Shown in pieces: positions 7,500 to 14,670 of a DNA stretch of 64,000 nt (within the stretch, counting starts at the first letter, position 1; each line of letters begins with the position of its first letter). The notes below the pieces were generated by a model. That model saw only the letters and a list, made by a program, of their open reading frames with translations. It had not been told where the DNA came from and did no database searches. The stretch comes from Myxococcales bacterium (GTDB lineage: Bacteria > Myxococcota_A > Polyangia > Polyangiales > GCA-016699535): NCBI GenBank assembly GCA_016699535.1, contig CP064980.1, positions 1,310,001-1,374,000 on the forward strand, written 5' to 3'. The position numbers were made by a program, and so were the translations under genes.

Positions 7500-8147
7500 A
7501 TGCTGCATGCGGTAAAACTGTTGAGGGAGCGGGCTCCCGTGGATGTGTTCACGGAGGAAGATTTGGCGGTGGTGCTACCAGAGCTCCAAGGAGCAGCACG
7601 TCACAATAAACTTTCGCGTGAGCTTCGCAAAGGCAATCTGATTCGCTTGCGGCGGGGCGTGTATGCGCTTGGTGACAGTTGGCAGGAAAAAGGGCTGCAC
7701 CCTTTTGCGGTGGCTAATCGTTTGTATATGCCAAGCTACGTGAGTTTGGAATCGGCGCTTAAACACTACGACTTGATTCCCGAACGTGTAGCGGAGACGA
7801 GCAGCGTTTCGCGCAGGGCAAGCTATACTTGCAGCAATGTGCTTGGCGCTTTTTCCTATCATTGGCTGCCCGAGCGGTTGTTTCGGGCAGGCTTTGTGCG
7901 TGAAGTCACACAGGGACATGCGTATTTAATTGCATCCCCTCTGAAGGCTTTCTTGGACCTTTGCCATCTGCGCGATAAAGGTTTTGTATCGCTTGATGAA
8001 ATGGTGGATGATCTGCGCCTGGACACAGGGCGTTTTCGTGAGCTATTGCGTGAGCAGAGCAATCAATCAATTTTGGATCTGGCGGAGGTTTATCGAAGCG
8101 AGCGTTTGAGAAAAGTGATTGATGTGCTGCTTTGGGAGCTACGATGA
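7500..8147 (+). CDS. abiEi: AbiEi-family antitoxin (type IV TA)
   Basis: A 215-residue protein with the N-terminal winged HTH of AbiEi antitoxins (LSRELRKGNLIRLRRGVYAL, about residues 38-57) and the C-terminal domain with YVSLESALKHYDLIPE and ASPLKAFLDLC. In type IV systems it represses the operon and counteracts the toxin without direct binding. No Shine-Dalgarno is visible before the ATG at 7500; the promoter-like site is only about 15 bp upstream. Its TGA overlaps the toxin ATG as ATGA. Confidence 0.88.
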   Translation: MLHAVKLLRERAPVDVFTEEDLAVVLPELQGAARHNKLSRELRKGNLIRLRRGVYALGDSWQEKGLHPFAVANRLYMPSYVSLESALKHYDLIPERVAETSSVSRRASYTCSNVLGAFSYHWLPERLFRAGFVREVTQGHAYLIASPLKAFLDLCHLRDKGFVSLDEMVDDLRLDTGRFRELLREQSNQSILDLAEVYRSERLRKVIDVLLWELR

Positions 8148-8986
8148 AAGGTTACATTGAACAACGCCTAGAGCAGTACTCTCCGCGCAACAAAGTTGAG
8201 GAGAAAAATGCCCTGCAGGAAATCTTTCAAGAGATTGCGCTTTACGCCCTGCAGCGCTCAGGCTTTTTTGAGCATGCGGCTTTTTGCGGAGGTACAGCTC
8301 TGCGCATTTTGTATGGCCTGAATCGTTTTTCTGAAGACCTGGATTTCTCCCTAAAAGAAGCAGATGCAGGATTTTTACTCGATCCCTATGTCGATAAGGC
8401 CGCGGAGTATGCAAAAGATTTTGGCCTTAGTTTCGAGGCCTCAGGTCGCAATAAAGTAGACAAAGCCGTCAAAGGTCGATTTCTAAAACAAAATTCTCTT
8501 GGGCTAATGTTGGATTTGGACTATTTGAATGATCCGCGTGAAAAAATCAAAATCAAGGTCGAGCTCGATGCAAACCCTCCGGAGGGCGCAGGTTTTGAGC
8601 GGCACTACCATGATTTCCCCATCGACTTTCCCTTGTTGGCACATGATATGCCGAGTCTTTTTGCAGGAAAGATTCACGCTGTGTTGTGTCGTGAACCGAG
8701 CAAAGGCCGCGATTGGTATGACTTGTCCTGGTATCTTTCAAGACAGATTAATCCCAATCTGGGCTTCCTTAAAAATGCGCTCTGGCAACTTGGCCCATGG
8801 AAGGAAAAAACAATCAGCGTTGATTCTAAGTGGCTCAAACGCGCGCTTAGTAATTGTATCCACGATGCAGACTTCGAGTCACTTAGGCAGGACGTGCAGC
8901 CTTTGCTTGGAGTACAAGAAAGGCAGAGTCTTGAGCATTGGTCCGCTGACCTATTCCTTAGCAAGCTAAACAAGGTGGGCTTTTGA
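8144..8986 (+). CDS. abiEii: AbiEii-family nucleotidyltransferase toxin
   Basis: A 280-residue toxin of the AbiEii/DUF1814 nucleotidyltransferase-like family. Visible motifs are GGTALRILYGLNRFSEDLDF (motif I GGTALR and motif II DLDF, about residues 50-68), KIKVELD, FAGKIHAVLCR and KGRDWYDLSWYL. Related toxins transfer nucleotides to tRNA or other targets, giving reversible growth arrest and abortive phage infection; the substrate here is unknown. The ATG overlaps the antitoxin stop, showing coupling. Confidence 0.92.
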   Translation: MKGYIEQRLEQYSPRNKVEEKNALQEIFQEIALYALQRSGFFEHAAFCGGTALRILYGLNRFSEDLDFSLKEADAGFLLDPYVDKAAEYAKDFGLSFEASGRNKVDKAVKGRFLKQNSLGLMLDLDYLNDPREKIKIKVELDANPPEGAGFERHYHDFPIDFPLLAHDMPSLFAGKIHAVLCREPSKGRDWYDLSWYLSRQINPNLGFLKNALWQLGPWKEKTISVDSKWLKRALSNCIHDADFESLRQDVQPLLGVQERQSLEHWSADLFLSKLNKVGF

Positions 8987-9006
8987 CTTGGCACGTGAGG
9001 ACATAG

Positions 9007-9170
9007 CTCGTGCTGCGGTCCAGAAATTTCGAGCCGTCTCGCTTGTTCTTGTTTTCGCTCTCTGCGTTGCTCGTCGTCAAAATATCCCCAATATTCTTCC
9101 TCCTTGCGCCGTGCGTGCGAAAACAAGCCCTGCGCGATCCGGCTCGAAATTTCTGGACCGCAGCACGAGG
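9007..9170. repeat. Large inverted repeat with perfect 30-bp arms
   Basis: Positions 9007-9036 are the exact reverse complement of 9141-9170 (arm begins CTCGTGCTGCGGTCCAGAAA). Pairing continues imperfectly inward, both sides sharing CTTGTTTTCGC. The whole can form a cruciform or long RNA hairpin about 164 bp long. It follows abiEii by 20 bp and precedes array 5. It could be a miniature mobile element or a strong terminator. No coding potential is apparent. Confidence 0.85.
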
Positions 9171-9199
9171 GCGAAATTCGCTTTCTTGATAACGGATCC

Positions 9200-9303
9200 G
9201 CTTGACTGATAGTGCGGTCGGGTTAGTGCTCTTTCGAAGTCGAAGTCGAAGTCGAAGTCGAAGTCGAAGTCGAAGTCGAAGTCGAAGTCGAAGTCGAAGT
9301 CGA
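9200..9303 (+). repeat. Leader block plus hexanucleotide array 5, (TCGAAG)12
   Basis: Twelve units from 9234 to 9303, preceded by a diverged leader (CGCTTGACTGATAGTGCGGTC, then TTAGTGCTCTTTCGAAG). It separates the abiE module from the convergent rsgA gene. Confidence 0.94.
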
Positions 9304-9387
9304 AGGAGACGAGCTAAGCGTTTCCTGATTGCTGGAGTAGCTCCGATACAACACCCACTTGTTTATTTGATTCTTTGGAGTATGAGA

Positions 9388-10455
9388 TTAACGAAATCCA
9401 GGTTTGCGTCTGCGTGCGTCTTCTTTGGCGCGTTTGTACATGCGGCCCAGTTCTTTGTCGGCCTGGCGACGTTTATGCTCGCTTTGGCGCTGTTCGACAA
9501 AAGCATATTCGCGCCGGAGTTTGAGCCAGCTTTCGTAGCGCTCTGAGGAGAGGGCGCCGTCTTGGAGCGCGGCTTGGATGGCGCACCCAGGCTCAACTTC
9601 ATGCGAGCAGTCGTGAAAACGGCAGGTGCGAGCAAGCGCTTCGATTTCTGGGAATACGACATCCAGACCCTCATCCGATCCCCACAGACCGAGTTCACGA
9701 AGGCCCGGTGTATCGATACACAGTGCTCCATTTGGCAGGAGCCACATCTGGCGATGCGTGGTGGTATGGTGTCCCTTTTCAACGGAACTGCGAAGAGCGC
9801 CAGTTTGCATGCGTGTTTGCTCAAGCAGGCTGTTAGTAAGCGTTGATTTTCCTACACCCGAGGATCCAAGCAGAACAAAGGTTTGCTGAGCTTTGAGGTG
9901 GGTACGTAGCTCTTCGAGTCCCAAGCCTGTGGTGGCACTTACAGCGCATACGGGCATGTGTGGTGCAACCTGCTCGGTCAAGGTTATTTTGGCAGGTAGG
10001 TTGTCACATTGATCTGCTTTGTTTAGAACAATAATTGGTGATGCACCGCTGTTCATGACCAGCGTCAAAGCTCGTTCAATGCGGCGCAGATTGAAATCAG
10101 CATCTAGACCGCATACTAAAAGCACTGCATCGATGTTTGCGGCAAGTGCTTGCTCGGCGGTTTGTTCACCAGCTGCTTTGCGTGAAATGCTAGTTTTGCG
10201 TGGGAGCCTCGCGTGCATGATACCAAGACCGTTGTGCAGAGTAAGCGCGACCCAATCGCCTACGCAAACGTGGTCTGCGGACGTATCGCGAATTTTGCCG
10301 CTGAGCTCGGCTGGAATTTCACCGGATGCGGTCCAGACGCCAAATCGTTCCCGGTCAACCCGTGCGATGCGTCCGGGCGCCCAATCTGGGTGACCAAGCT
10401 GTGTGAAGTAGTGGTCTAGCTCAGCTGTCCATCCAAGTTCTTCAAGAGTAGGCAT
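9388..10455 (-). CDS. rsgA: Ribosome small subunit-dependent GTPase A
   Basis: A 355-residue circularly permuted GTPase that matures the 30S ribosomal subunit. The G motifs appear in permuted order: G4 NKAD (145-148), G5 SATTG (173-177), G1 GSSGVGKST (197-205) and G3 DTPG (248-251). An N-terminal OB-fold precedes them. The C-terminal zinc-binding part has Cys278, Cys283, His285 and Cys291 (RTCRFHDCSHEVEPGC). Length and layout are normal, so this is an intact housekeeping gene embedded in the accessory region. Confidence 0.97.
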   Translation of the reverse strand: MPTLEELGWTAELDHYFTQLGHPDWAPGRIARVDRERFGVWTASGEIPAELSGKIRDTSADHVCVGDWVALTLHNGLGIMHARLPRKTSISRKAAGEQTAEQALAANIDAVLLVCGLDADFNLRRIERALTLVMNSGASPIIVLNKADQCDNLPAKITLTEQVAPHMPVCAVSATTGLGLEELRTHLKAQQTFVLLGSSGVGKSTLTNSLLEQTRMQTGALRSSVEKGHHTTTHRQMWLLPNGALCIDTPGLRELGLWGSDEGLDVVFPEIEALARTCRFHDCSHEVEPGCAIQAALQDGALSSERYESWLKLRREYAFVEQRQSEHKRRQADKELGRMYKRAKEDARRRKPGFR

Positions 10456-10644
10456 AGGTACGCTGGATTGTACGCGCGAAAGGAGTGAGCTTTCAATGCG
10501 GGTTTTAGAAATCGGGTGACGTGCGCTTTGTTTTCGTGATTATAAATTGGCATCCGTCCCTCGATTAATCTGTCGGGCGCAAGGAAATTACGAAATGTAT
10601 GACTTGCCTGCGACAATAGCTCGCTTCAGTAAAAAAGTTCCGTG

Positions 10645-11955
10645 CTACGGGATTGTGCAAAAGTTGGTTAACTCGCCGGTAGGTGTGTGCACTATATATT
10701 CCGAAGGCTCGCATTCGATGGTTTTGTAACCAAGGTCCCTCAAAATGGCGAGATCAACGACGGATGGCATGTGCCGTTCCAGAGAAATAATTTCGGACAT
10801 CACGGAATAGTAGTCACGACTATAGGGAAAATGTTGAGATGCACGGTTGAATTCAAGTTGGGTATTGGTTGCCTTGATAGTTTCCGGTCCATGGAAATAG
10901 GTACGGTCCCCTCGATCCGTTAGCCATCTTTGAAAGGAAACCCGGTTGTCGGAAATTCCTAGAGCATGTCCGATTTCATGGATGGCTGAGTTAATAAAAT
11001 CTCGAGTCCCGTCAGGGCGGTATTGATCGAATGGATCTGCAGGAGTGGGATCAATCCACCAATCAACGTCTCTCGCAAATATTATAGTCGCTGCCCAAGG
11101 CACGGTTCGTTCCCGACAATACATGCGCTGTGAAACTAGTTCGATGGTTTCATTATTGCTATTGTCCGGATCGACTGCTTTGGATCCATCCGTGACAGCG
11201 AGTAAATCGTTTTCGTTTGTTCTGTTATAACTACCTAAAAAGATCCGTATATCGTCGATGTCATTTTCAACTGTGTGATACATCCATGGGTCGTTTCCAC
11301 CAGTTAGATTGCGCAATTGTATGATTGTATCCTTGGGCCATACGTCGAAATCTGTTTTAATGCGTTTCGCCCATTCGTTTGCTGCGAGTTCAAGAGCGGC
11401 TTTCATCGCATCGCTAAAAAAGCCTTCGGTATCGTATCGATAGTCAAATTCGATATTGAATTCACCGTCAGTCGTGTAGTTATTATCATCGCATGTCGCT
11501 TCCAAGGTAATAGGCTTCTCTTGGCTGTAACCAAGACAAATGTCGCATTCGAGGTTGCCGTCTACGTAGGTTTCTCCATTAGTAATAAAAGACCATTCGG
11601 CGTTTGGTGGTTGTTTCGAATTGTATGTGTCACAAACCCATTTCTCATTTTTTACAACGCCTGTACCGTCGGAAGCTGTTTCCGTTCGCCCATCAACCCA
11701 CAACGGATCGCATTGGTCGCTGTTTGGATCGGTACGCCGATAGCATCGAAGCTGGTCGTCGACGTACCCAAGCGCTTTTCCCAAGTTTCCGCACGTCTGT
11801 GTGCGTGCTTCCTGAGCTTCGTCATTTTTAGAAAGAGGTGGAGCCGAGACGCCACACCCTTGGGAAGCAAAAGCAGTGGTTATCATCCCTACAGATATTG
11901 ATAATATTGATAAATTTTGGGGTTTGAGATTCATAAAGTCAATTGTATGCAACAT
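10645..11955 (-). CDS. Secreted zinc metalloprotease, matrixin-like
   Basis: A roughly 436-residue secreted protein with an N-terminal hydrophobic signal ending in ASQGC, possibly a lipoprotein site. Near residue 330 it has the zinc-binding motif HEIGHALGISD, i.e. HExxHxxGxxD, with Asp instead of the usual third His, as known for snapalysin. A Met in YSVMSEI could form the metzincin Met-turn. The N-terminal half has many cysteines and matches no family I know. Start ATG 11955 is preceded by a weak GGAA; ATG 11934 gives a cleaner signal peptide. It may share a transcript with rsgA, 190 bp downstream. Confidence 0.8.
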   Translation of the reverse strand: MLHTIDFMNLKPQNLSILSISVGMITTAFASQGCGVSAPPLSKNDEAQEARTQTCGNLGKALGYVDDQLRCYRRTDPNSDQCDPLWVDGRTETASDGTGVVKNEKWVCDTYNSKQPPNAEWSFITNGETYVDGNLECDICLGYSQEKPITLEATCDDNNYTTDGEFNIEFDYRYDTEGFFSDAMKAALELAANEWAKRIKTDFDVWPKDTIIQLRNLTGGNDPWMYHTVENDIDDIRIFLGSYNRTNENDLLAVTDGSKAVDPDNSNNETIELVSQRMYCRERTVPWAATIIFARDVDWWIDPTPADPFDQYRPDGTRDFINSAIHEIGHALGISDNRVSFQRWLTDRGDRTYFHGPETIKATNTQLEFNRASQHFPYSRDYYSVMSEIISLERHMPSVVDLAILRDLGYKTIECEPSEYIVHTPTGELTNFCTIP

Positions 11956-12049
11956 TCATTCCATCGCGAAGATGCTCAATTTCGAACTATCTCAATCCGC
12001 GAAAGGGGGAAATCAGGTGACGGATACCGCGTTTGGGAACTAGGGTAAA

Positions 12050-12170
12050 AAGGTGTCGGGTCGTTGCATGATACTTGGGGACATGCTTACCGCGAATAAG
12101 AAATGCAATCTCATACAGTTACAAATCCGACCGCGAGACCTTTTTATCTGGATGGTTCCGCGGTTGCCAA
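12050..12170 (+). repeat. Composite of AAGGTGTC and GGGGACATGC repeat parts
   Basis: The left end of the first element (AAGGTGTCGGGTCG, 12050) runs directly into the left part of the second (GGGGACATGC at 12077, then GCGAATAAG, GACCGCGAGACC and GGTTCCGCGGT). No right terminus is recognisable. This junction looks like one element inserted in, or recombined with, the other. Confidence 0.7.
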
Positions 12171-12231
12171 GTGGGGAGGTTGTAGGCAGTGCAGTAAATC
12201 AGGTCGCAGCCATGCTTTCGTTAGATGGTGT

Positions 12232-13194
12232 TCACATTGCCTTAAGATGCATGGCTCCGCAATCCAGATTCGATAAGTAGCGATTCCGGTTTGCGGCCCA
12301 GTCACAAAGAGCGTTTACGGCGGGCTCAATGGGCATCACCATGGTAGTAAAACCGTTGACCTCGTCGCTTGAAACAAAACGCTGGCAATGGCCCTGTTCT
12401 GGACTTGAGGTTAAGGCATACGGAACCGCGCCGGAAAGGTTGCCTACCAGGCGACCCTCCGAATCGATGACGGCTGAACCGGACTCACCCACGAAACTGC
12501 GCTTGCTCACGGTATGCCAACTCGCATCTCTGCTAGTCATATGCTGCACGCCGTCATAGATGCCGGCAGAAAGCTTTGCGGGGGTGCCAAGTGGATAAGA
12601 CGCAAATAACAGCTCGGAGCCCAACGTTGGCATGGGGGCCACGGGCAAGGGCGTGAAGTCTTCGGTGACCGGTCGTTCCAAACGACACACCGCGTAGTCC
12701 GCCTGAGCCGTAAACACCGAGACAATGGTCTCTGCCACGGGGTAGAATTGCTCCTGGGGTATAGAAGGCCAAGAGCTGTTTCCATCTTTGTAAAAACCAA
12801 AAACCGCACTTGCGCCCTCGCAACGACAGTGCCCAGCAGTGGCAATGAACTCATCGTCGATGAGCACAGCAGAACAACTCCCAAAGTCGGTAATGCTAAA
12901 AAACGATGGTTGTGCAAAAGAAGAAAAAGGCTGTTCCCTTTGCTCGGAGCAGAGGTTTTGGTCAAGATGCACGGGGCGGCTCGTCAAAGCATTATAGTCT
13001 TGGGTCGAGACCAAGATCGCCGTGGAACGCTGCAACCGTTGCTGCCAGGCGGGTGAATTTTCAAAATACTCCTTGAAGGTATTCTCGGGAATGCTTTGCG
13101 CTGCGCTACTTCCTGAAAGCACCGCATCATTCTGAACGGCACACGCAACGCTAAGTGCGGCCAATCCTACAAAAATCAAATTGGCTTGCTTCAT
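12232..13194 (-). CDS. Trypsin-like serine protease lipoprotein
   Basis: A 320-residue protein with lipoprotein signal (LAALSVAC, Cys18) and a chymotrypsin-fold protease domain. The catalytic triad is visible: His122 in ATAGHC, Asp166 in ADYAV and Ser238 in GESGS. It resembles glutamyl-endopeptidase-like or V8-like bacterial proteases. The start at 13194 is set by the lipobox and by GGAAGG 11 bp upstream; an in-frame extension to 13380 runs into the repeat region. It lies on the minus strand between repeat copies. Confidence 0.85.
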   Translation of the reverse strand: MKQANLIFVGLAALSVACAVQNDAVLSGSSAAQSIPENTFKEYFENSPAWQQRLQRSTAILVSTQDYNALTSRPVHLDQNLCSEQREQPFSSFAQPSFFSITDFGSCSAVLIDDEFIATAGHCRCEGASAVFGFYKDGNSSWPSIPQEQFYPVAETIVSVFTAQADYAVCRLERPVTEDFTPLPVAPMPTLGSELLFASYPLGTPAKLSAGIYDGVQHMTSRDASWHTVSKRSFVGESGSAVIDSEGRLVGNLSGAVPYALTSSPEQGHCQRFVSSDEVNGFTTMVMPIEPAVNALCDWAANRNRYLSNLDCGAMHLKAM

Positions 13195-13360
13195 GAGAGT
13201 CACAACCTTCCTTATCGCTTCTAACCCGTTGGATGCAATTGCCGTTCCACACCCAAGTTGGCTGAAAAGATTGTCTTTTTTATGATCAGGGCCACTGAAT
13301 GTAAGGCAGTGTTGCCCGCCTCTGTGGCCTTCAGTTCCCACCCTGACCGAAAAAGGTGAA

Positions 13361-13541
13361 AAGGTGTCGAGTTGCTTCATGTCGACAATTTAACTTTACT
13401 TGGAGTTCCGGGGACACCTTAATTGATTCTTAGGATATGAATTGTGGAAACAGAAACCGAGAAAAGGCCAGGCTTGGTTTTTGTGTTTTTTGATGATGTT
13501 CGCGCTTGACGGATGAGGCGGCTAGCGTAGTTCTTTTTCGA
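13361..13541 (+). repeat. Dispersed repeat, copy 3
   Basis: The most diverged of the three 180-bp copies. The 60-bp element has ends AAGGTGTC (13361) and GACACCTT (to 13420), then the shared block and the leader CTTGACGGATGAGGCGG. It ends in array 6. It stands upstream of the protease start, which distinguishes it from copies 1 and 2, which follow genes. Confidence 0.88.
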
Positions 13542-13589
13542 TTTCGATTTCGATTTCGATTTCGATTTCGATTTCGATTTCGATTTCGA
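13538..13589 (+). repeat. Hexanucleotide array 6, (TCGATT)9
   Basis: Nine TCGA units, spaced by TT instead of AG, from 13538 to 13589. The last unit is followed by AG. It lies about 55 bp from the stop of the second YgiT-type antitoxin gene, as array 3 does at the first copy. Confidence 0.95.
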
Positions 13590-13646
13590 AGTTATCCGTT
13601 TACAATCAGGACGGAAGAGTGCTACTGGTTATCGCCAAAAGATAGT

Positions 13647-13859
13647 TTAGGCGGCGTACTGCCGGACGTCGCGCTCTACGCCAGCTTGAACGGACTGCTC
13701 CGCGAGCTTCAGCAGCGCTTCATCGATATACTGCTTGCCGCAGTTATCACAAATCCGCGCAGGAACATTCTTGACAATTACTGTAAAGCCGCCGCGTTGC
13801 AGGGTCTGTGTGACGTGCCCTTCAGTTGTTTCCCCATGGGCGCAAATCGTGCATTTCAT
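13647..13859 (-). CDS. YgiT-type zinc-finger antitoxin, second copy
   Basis: A 70-residue paralogue of the product at 4742-4966, sharing CTICAHGET, the central IVKNVPA, CDNCG and the C-terminal RQYAA. Both CxxC zinc pairs are kept; four residues are missing in the VDEEVAAALL region. It is intact although its toxin partner upstream is broken. This is consistent with a former toxin-antitoxin module, and the antitoxin might still act against the first copy's toxin. Confidence 0.82.
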   Translation of the reverse strand: MKCTICAHGETTEGHVTQTLQRGGFTVIVKNVPARICDNCGKQYIDEALLKLAEQSVQAGVERDVRQYAA

Positions 13860-14138
13860 GTTTCTTTCCTTCTTTCACGAAACCCAGGTTGCCATCTTAG
13901 CGCACTCGGCTCATACACGGTAATGACGATGAATTCAGAGTCTTTTTCGTTTTTGGCGGCAACAACGTGCAGTTTCCTGGCTGCTGAATCCCCAAGATAA
14001 AGCGCGCTAGGGAAAGGGTTGTCATCGTTATAGTTTTAAATCTTGTCGTTCTGCTTCAAGGTTTGTCGAACAGCCTCCACGGAAATTGAGCGCTCGCACA
14101 TTCGTTGAATGTCCATGAACTCAAAGCACCAATTTCAT
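13856..14138 (-). pseudogene. Decayed DUF4258 toxin gene
   Basis: The sequence aligns along its full length with the toxin gene at 4963-5244. After ATG AAA TTG GTG CTT comes TGA; there is a one-base insertion in the next 40 bp, and a further TAA replaces GAG before the NYNDD segment. The 3' part (VITVYEPSALRWQPGF) and the ATGA overlap with the antitoxin are still present. Toxin loss with antitoxin retention is the obvious reading. Confidence 0.85.
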
Positions 14139-14315
14139 TCTGATGTTCTCCTATACATCGTTTTGATTCCTTTGGCCTAGTGTCGGCTCCTACACCCTTT
14201 TACTCCGAGATCTTGCACGCTTTGATAGGTGACTGGTGTCATCGTCGCCAGTGAACATACCATGAAAATGGATATGGAGTCAGGCTAGGTTCTAGTGTTC
14301 TGATGAGGAATCAGT

Positions 14316-14360
14316 TTGACCGATAAGGTAGGCGGCCTAGTGCCCTTTTCGAAGTCAAAG
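14316..14360 (+). repeat. Degenerate leader and array remnant
   Basis: TTGACCGATAAGGTAGGCGG is followed by CCTAGTGCCCTTTTCGAAGTCAAAG. The leader is recognisable but only one full TCGAAG unit remains. It marks the far side of the second antitoxin/toxin module, as array 4 does for the first. Confidence 0.75.
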
Positions 14361-14390
14361 AAGGTGAATCAACCTTGAATTTGATCATGA

Positions 14391-14400
14391 GCATGTCCCC
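14391..14400 (+). repeat. Solo right end of GGGGACATGC element
   Basis: GCATGTCCCC, preceded by TGATCATGA, matches the right terminus of the elements at 19680 and 20455. No left end is visible. It directly abuts the truncated DinB remnant. Confidence 0.55.
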
Positions 14401-14404
14401 GCGT

Positions 14405-14572
14405 AAGGAGGAAAGCCGCATAGGGCCTGTGTGGCTTTGATATAGTCGAGGGCAAAAAATGACTCATCCACATCCGGTCTGCTCAGTAAAGGTGATTGGC
14501 GTTGCGATAGATACTATCGTTTTGCCATCGGTTGTATCGCGCCATAGTACGAACAAAATCATTCGTTATCAT
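14405..14572 (-). pseudogene. DinB-family remnant
   Basis: On the minus strand from ATG 14572 the frame reads MITNDFVRTMARYNRWQNDS, the typical start of DinB-like four-helix proteins. It goes on with IYRNANHLY, and then in another frame ADRMWMSHF, a piece that normally follows a histidine-bearing helix. An internal deletion and frameshift have removed the middle, and the 3' part is missing at the repeat end. The remaining bases between 14139 and 14670 hold only repeat remnants. Confidence 0.65.
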
Positions 14573-14670
14573 TGGTTTGGTCTTACCGCAGGGTAAAGGA
14601 TTGTGGCCAGCCTCGCTTCTTTGACTTGTGATCAATCATGAGGGGCATTCGTGTTCCCTAGAAGTTTGTT

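Noticed and set aside
3096..9303. Integron cassette array with attC sites
   Set aside because: A GCCTAAC-like box occurs once at the DUF2442 stop (4189), but no partnered GTTRRRY box is found downstream, other genes lack it, and there is no integrase in the window.
9202..9546. ORF continuing from array 5 into rsgA
   Set aside because: Beyond the array it is antisense to rsgA and shows no protein-like conservation; only the leader part may matter.
12053..12280. 75-codon ORF over the composite repeat
   Set aside because: It lies within repeat sequence, and overlaps the end of the protease gene on the other strand.
867..14360. CRISPR array
   Set aside because: The repeats are contiguous 6-bp units without unique spacers, and no cas gene is present.
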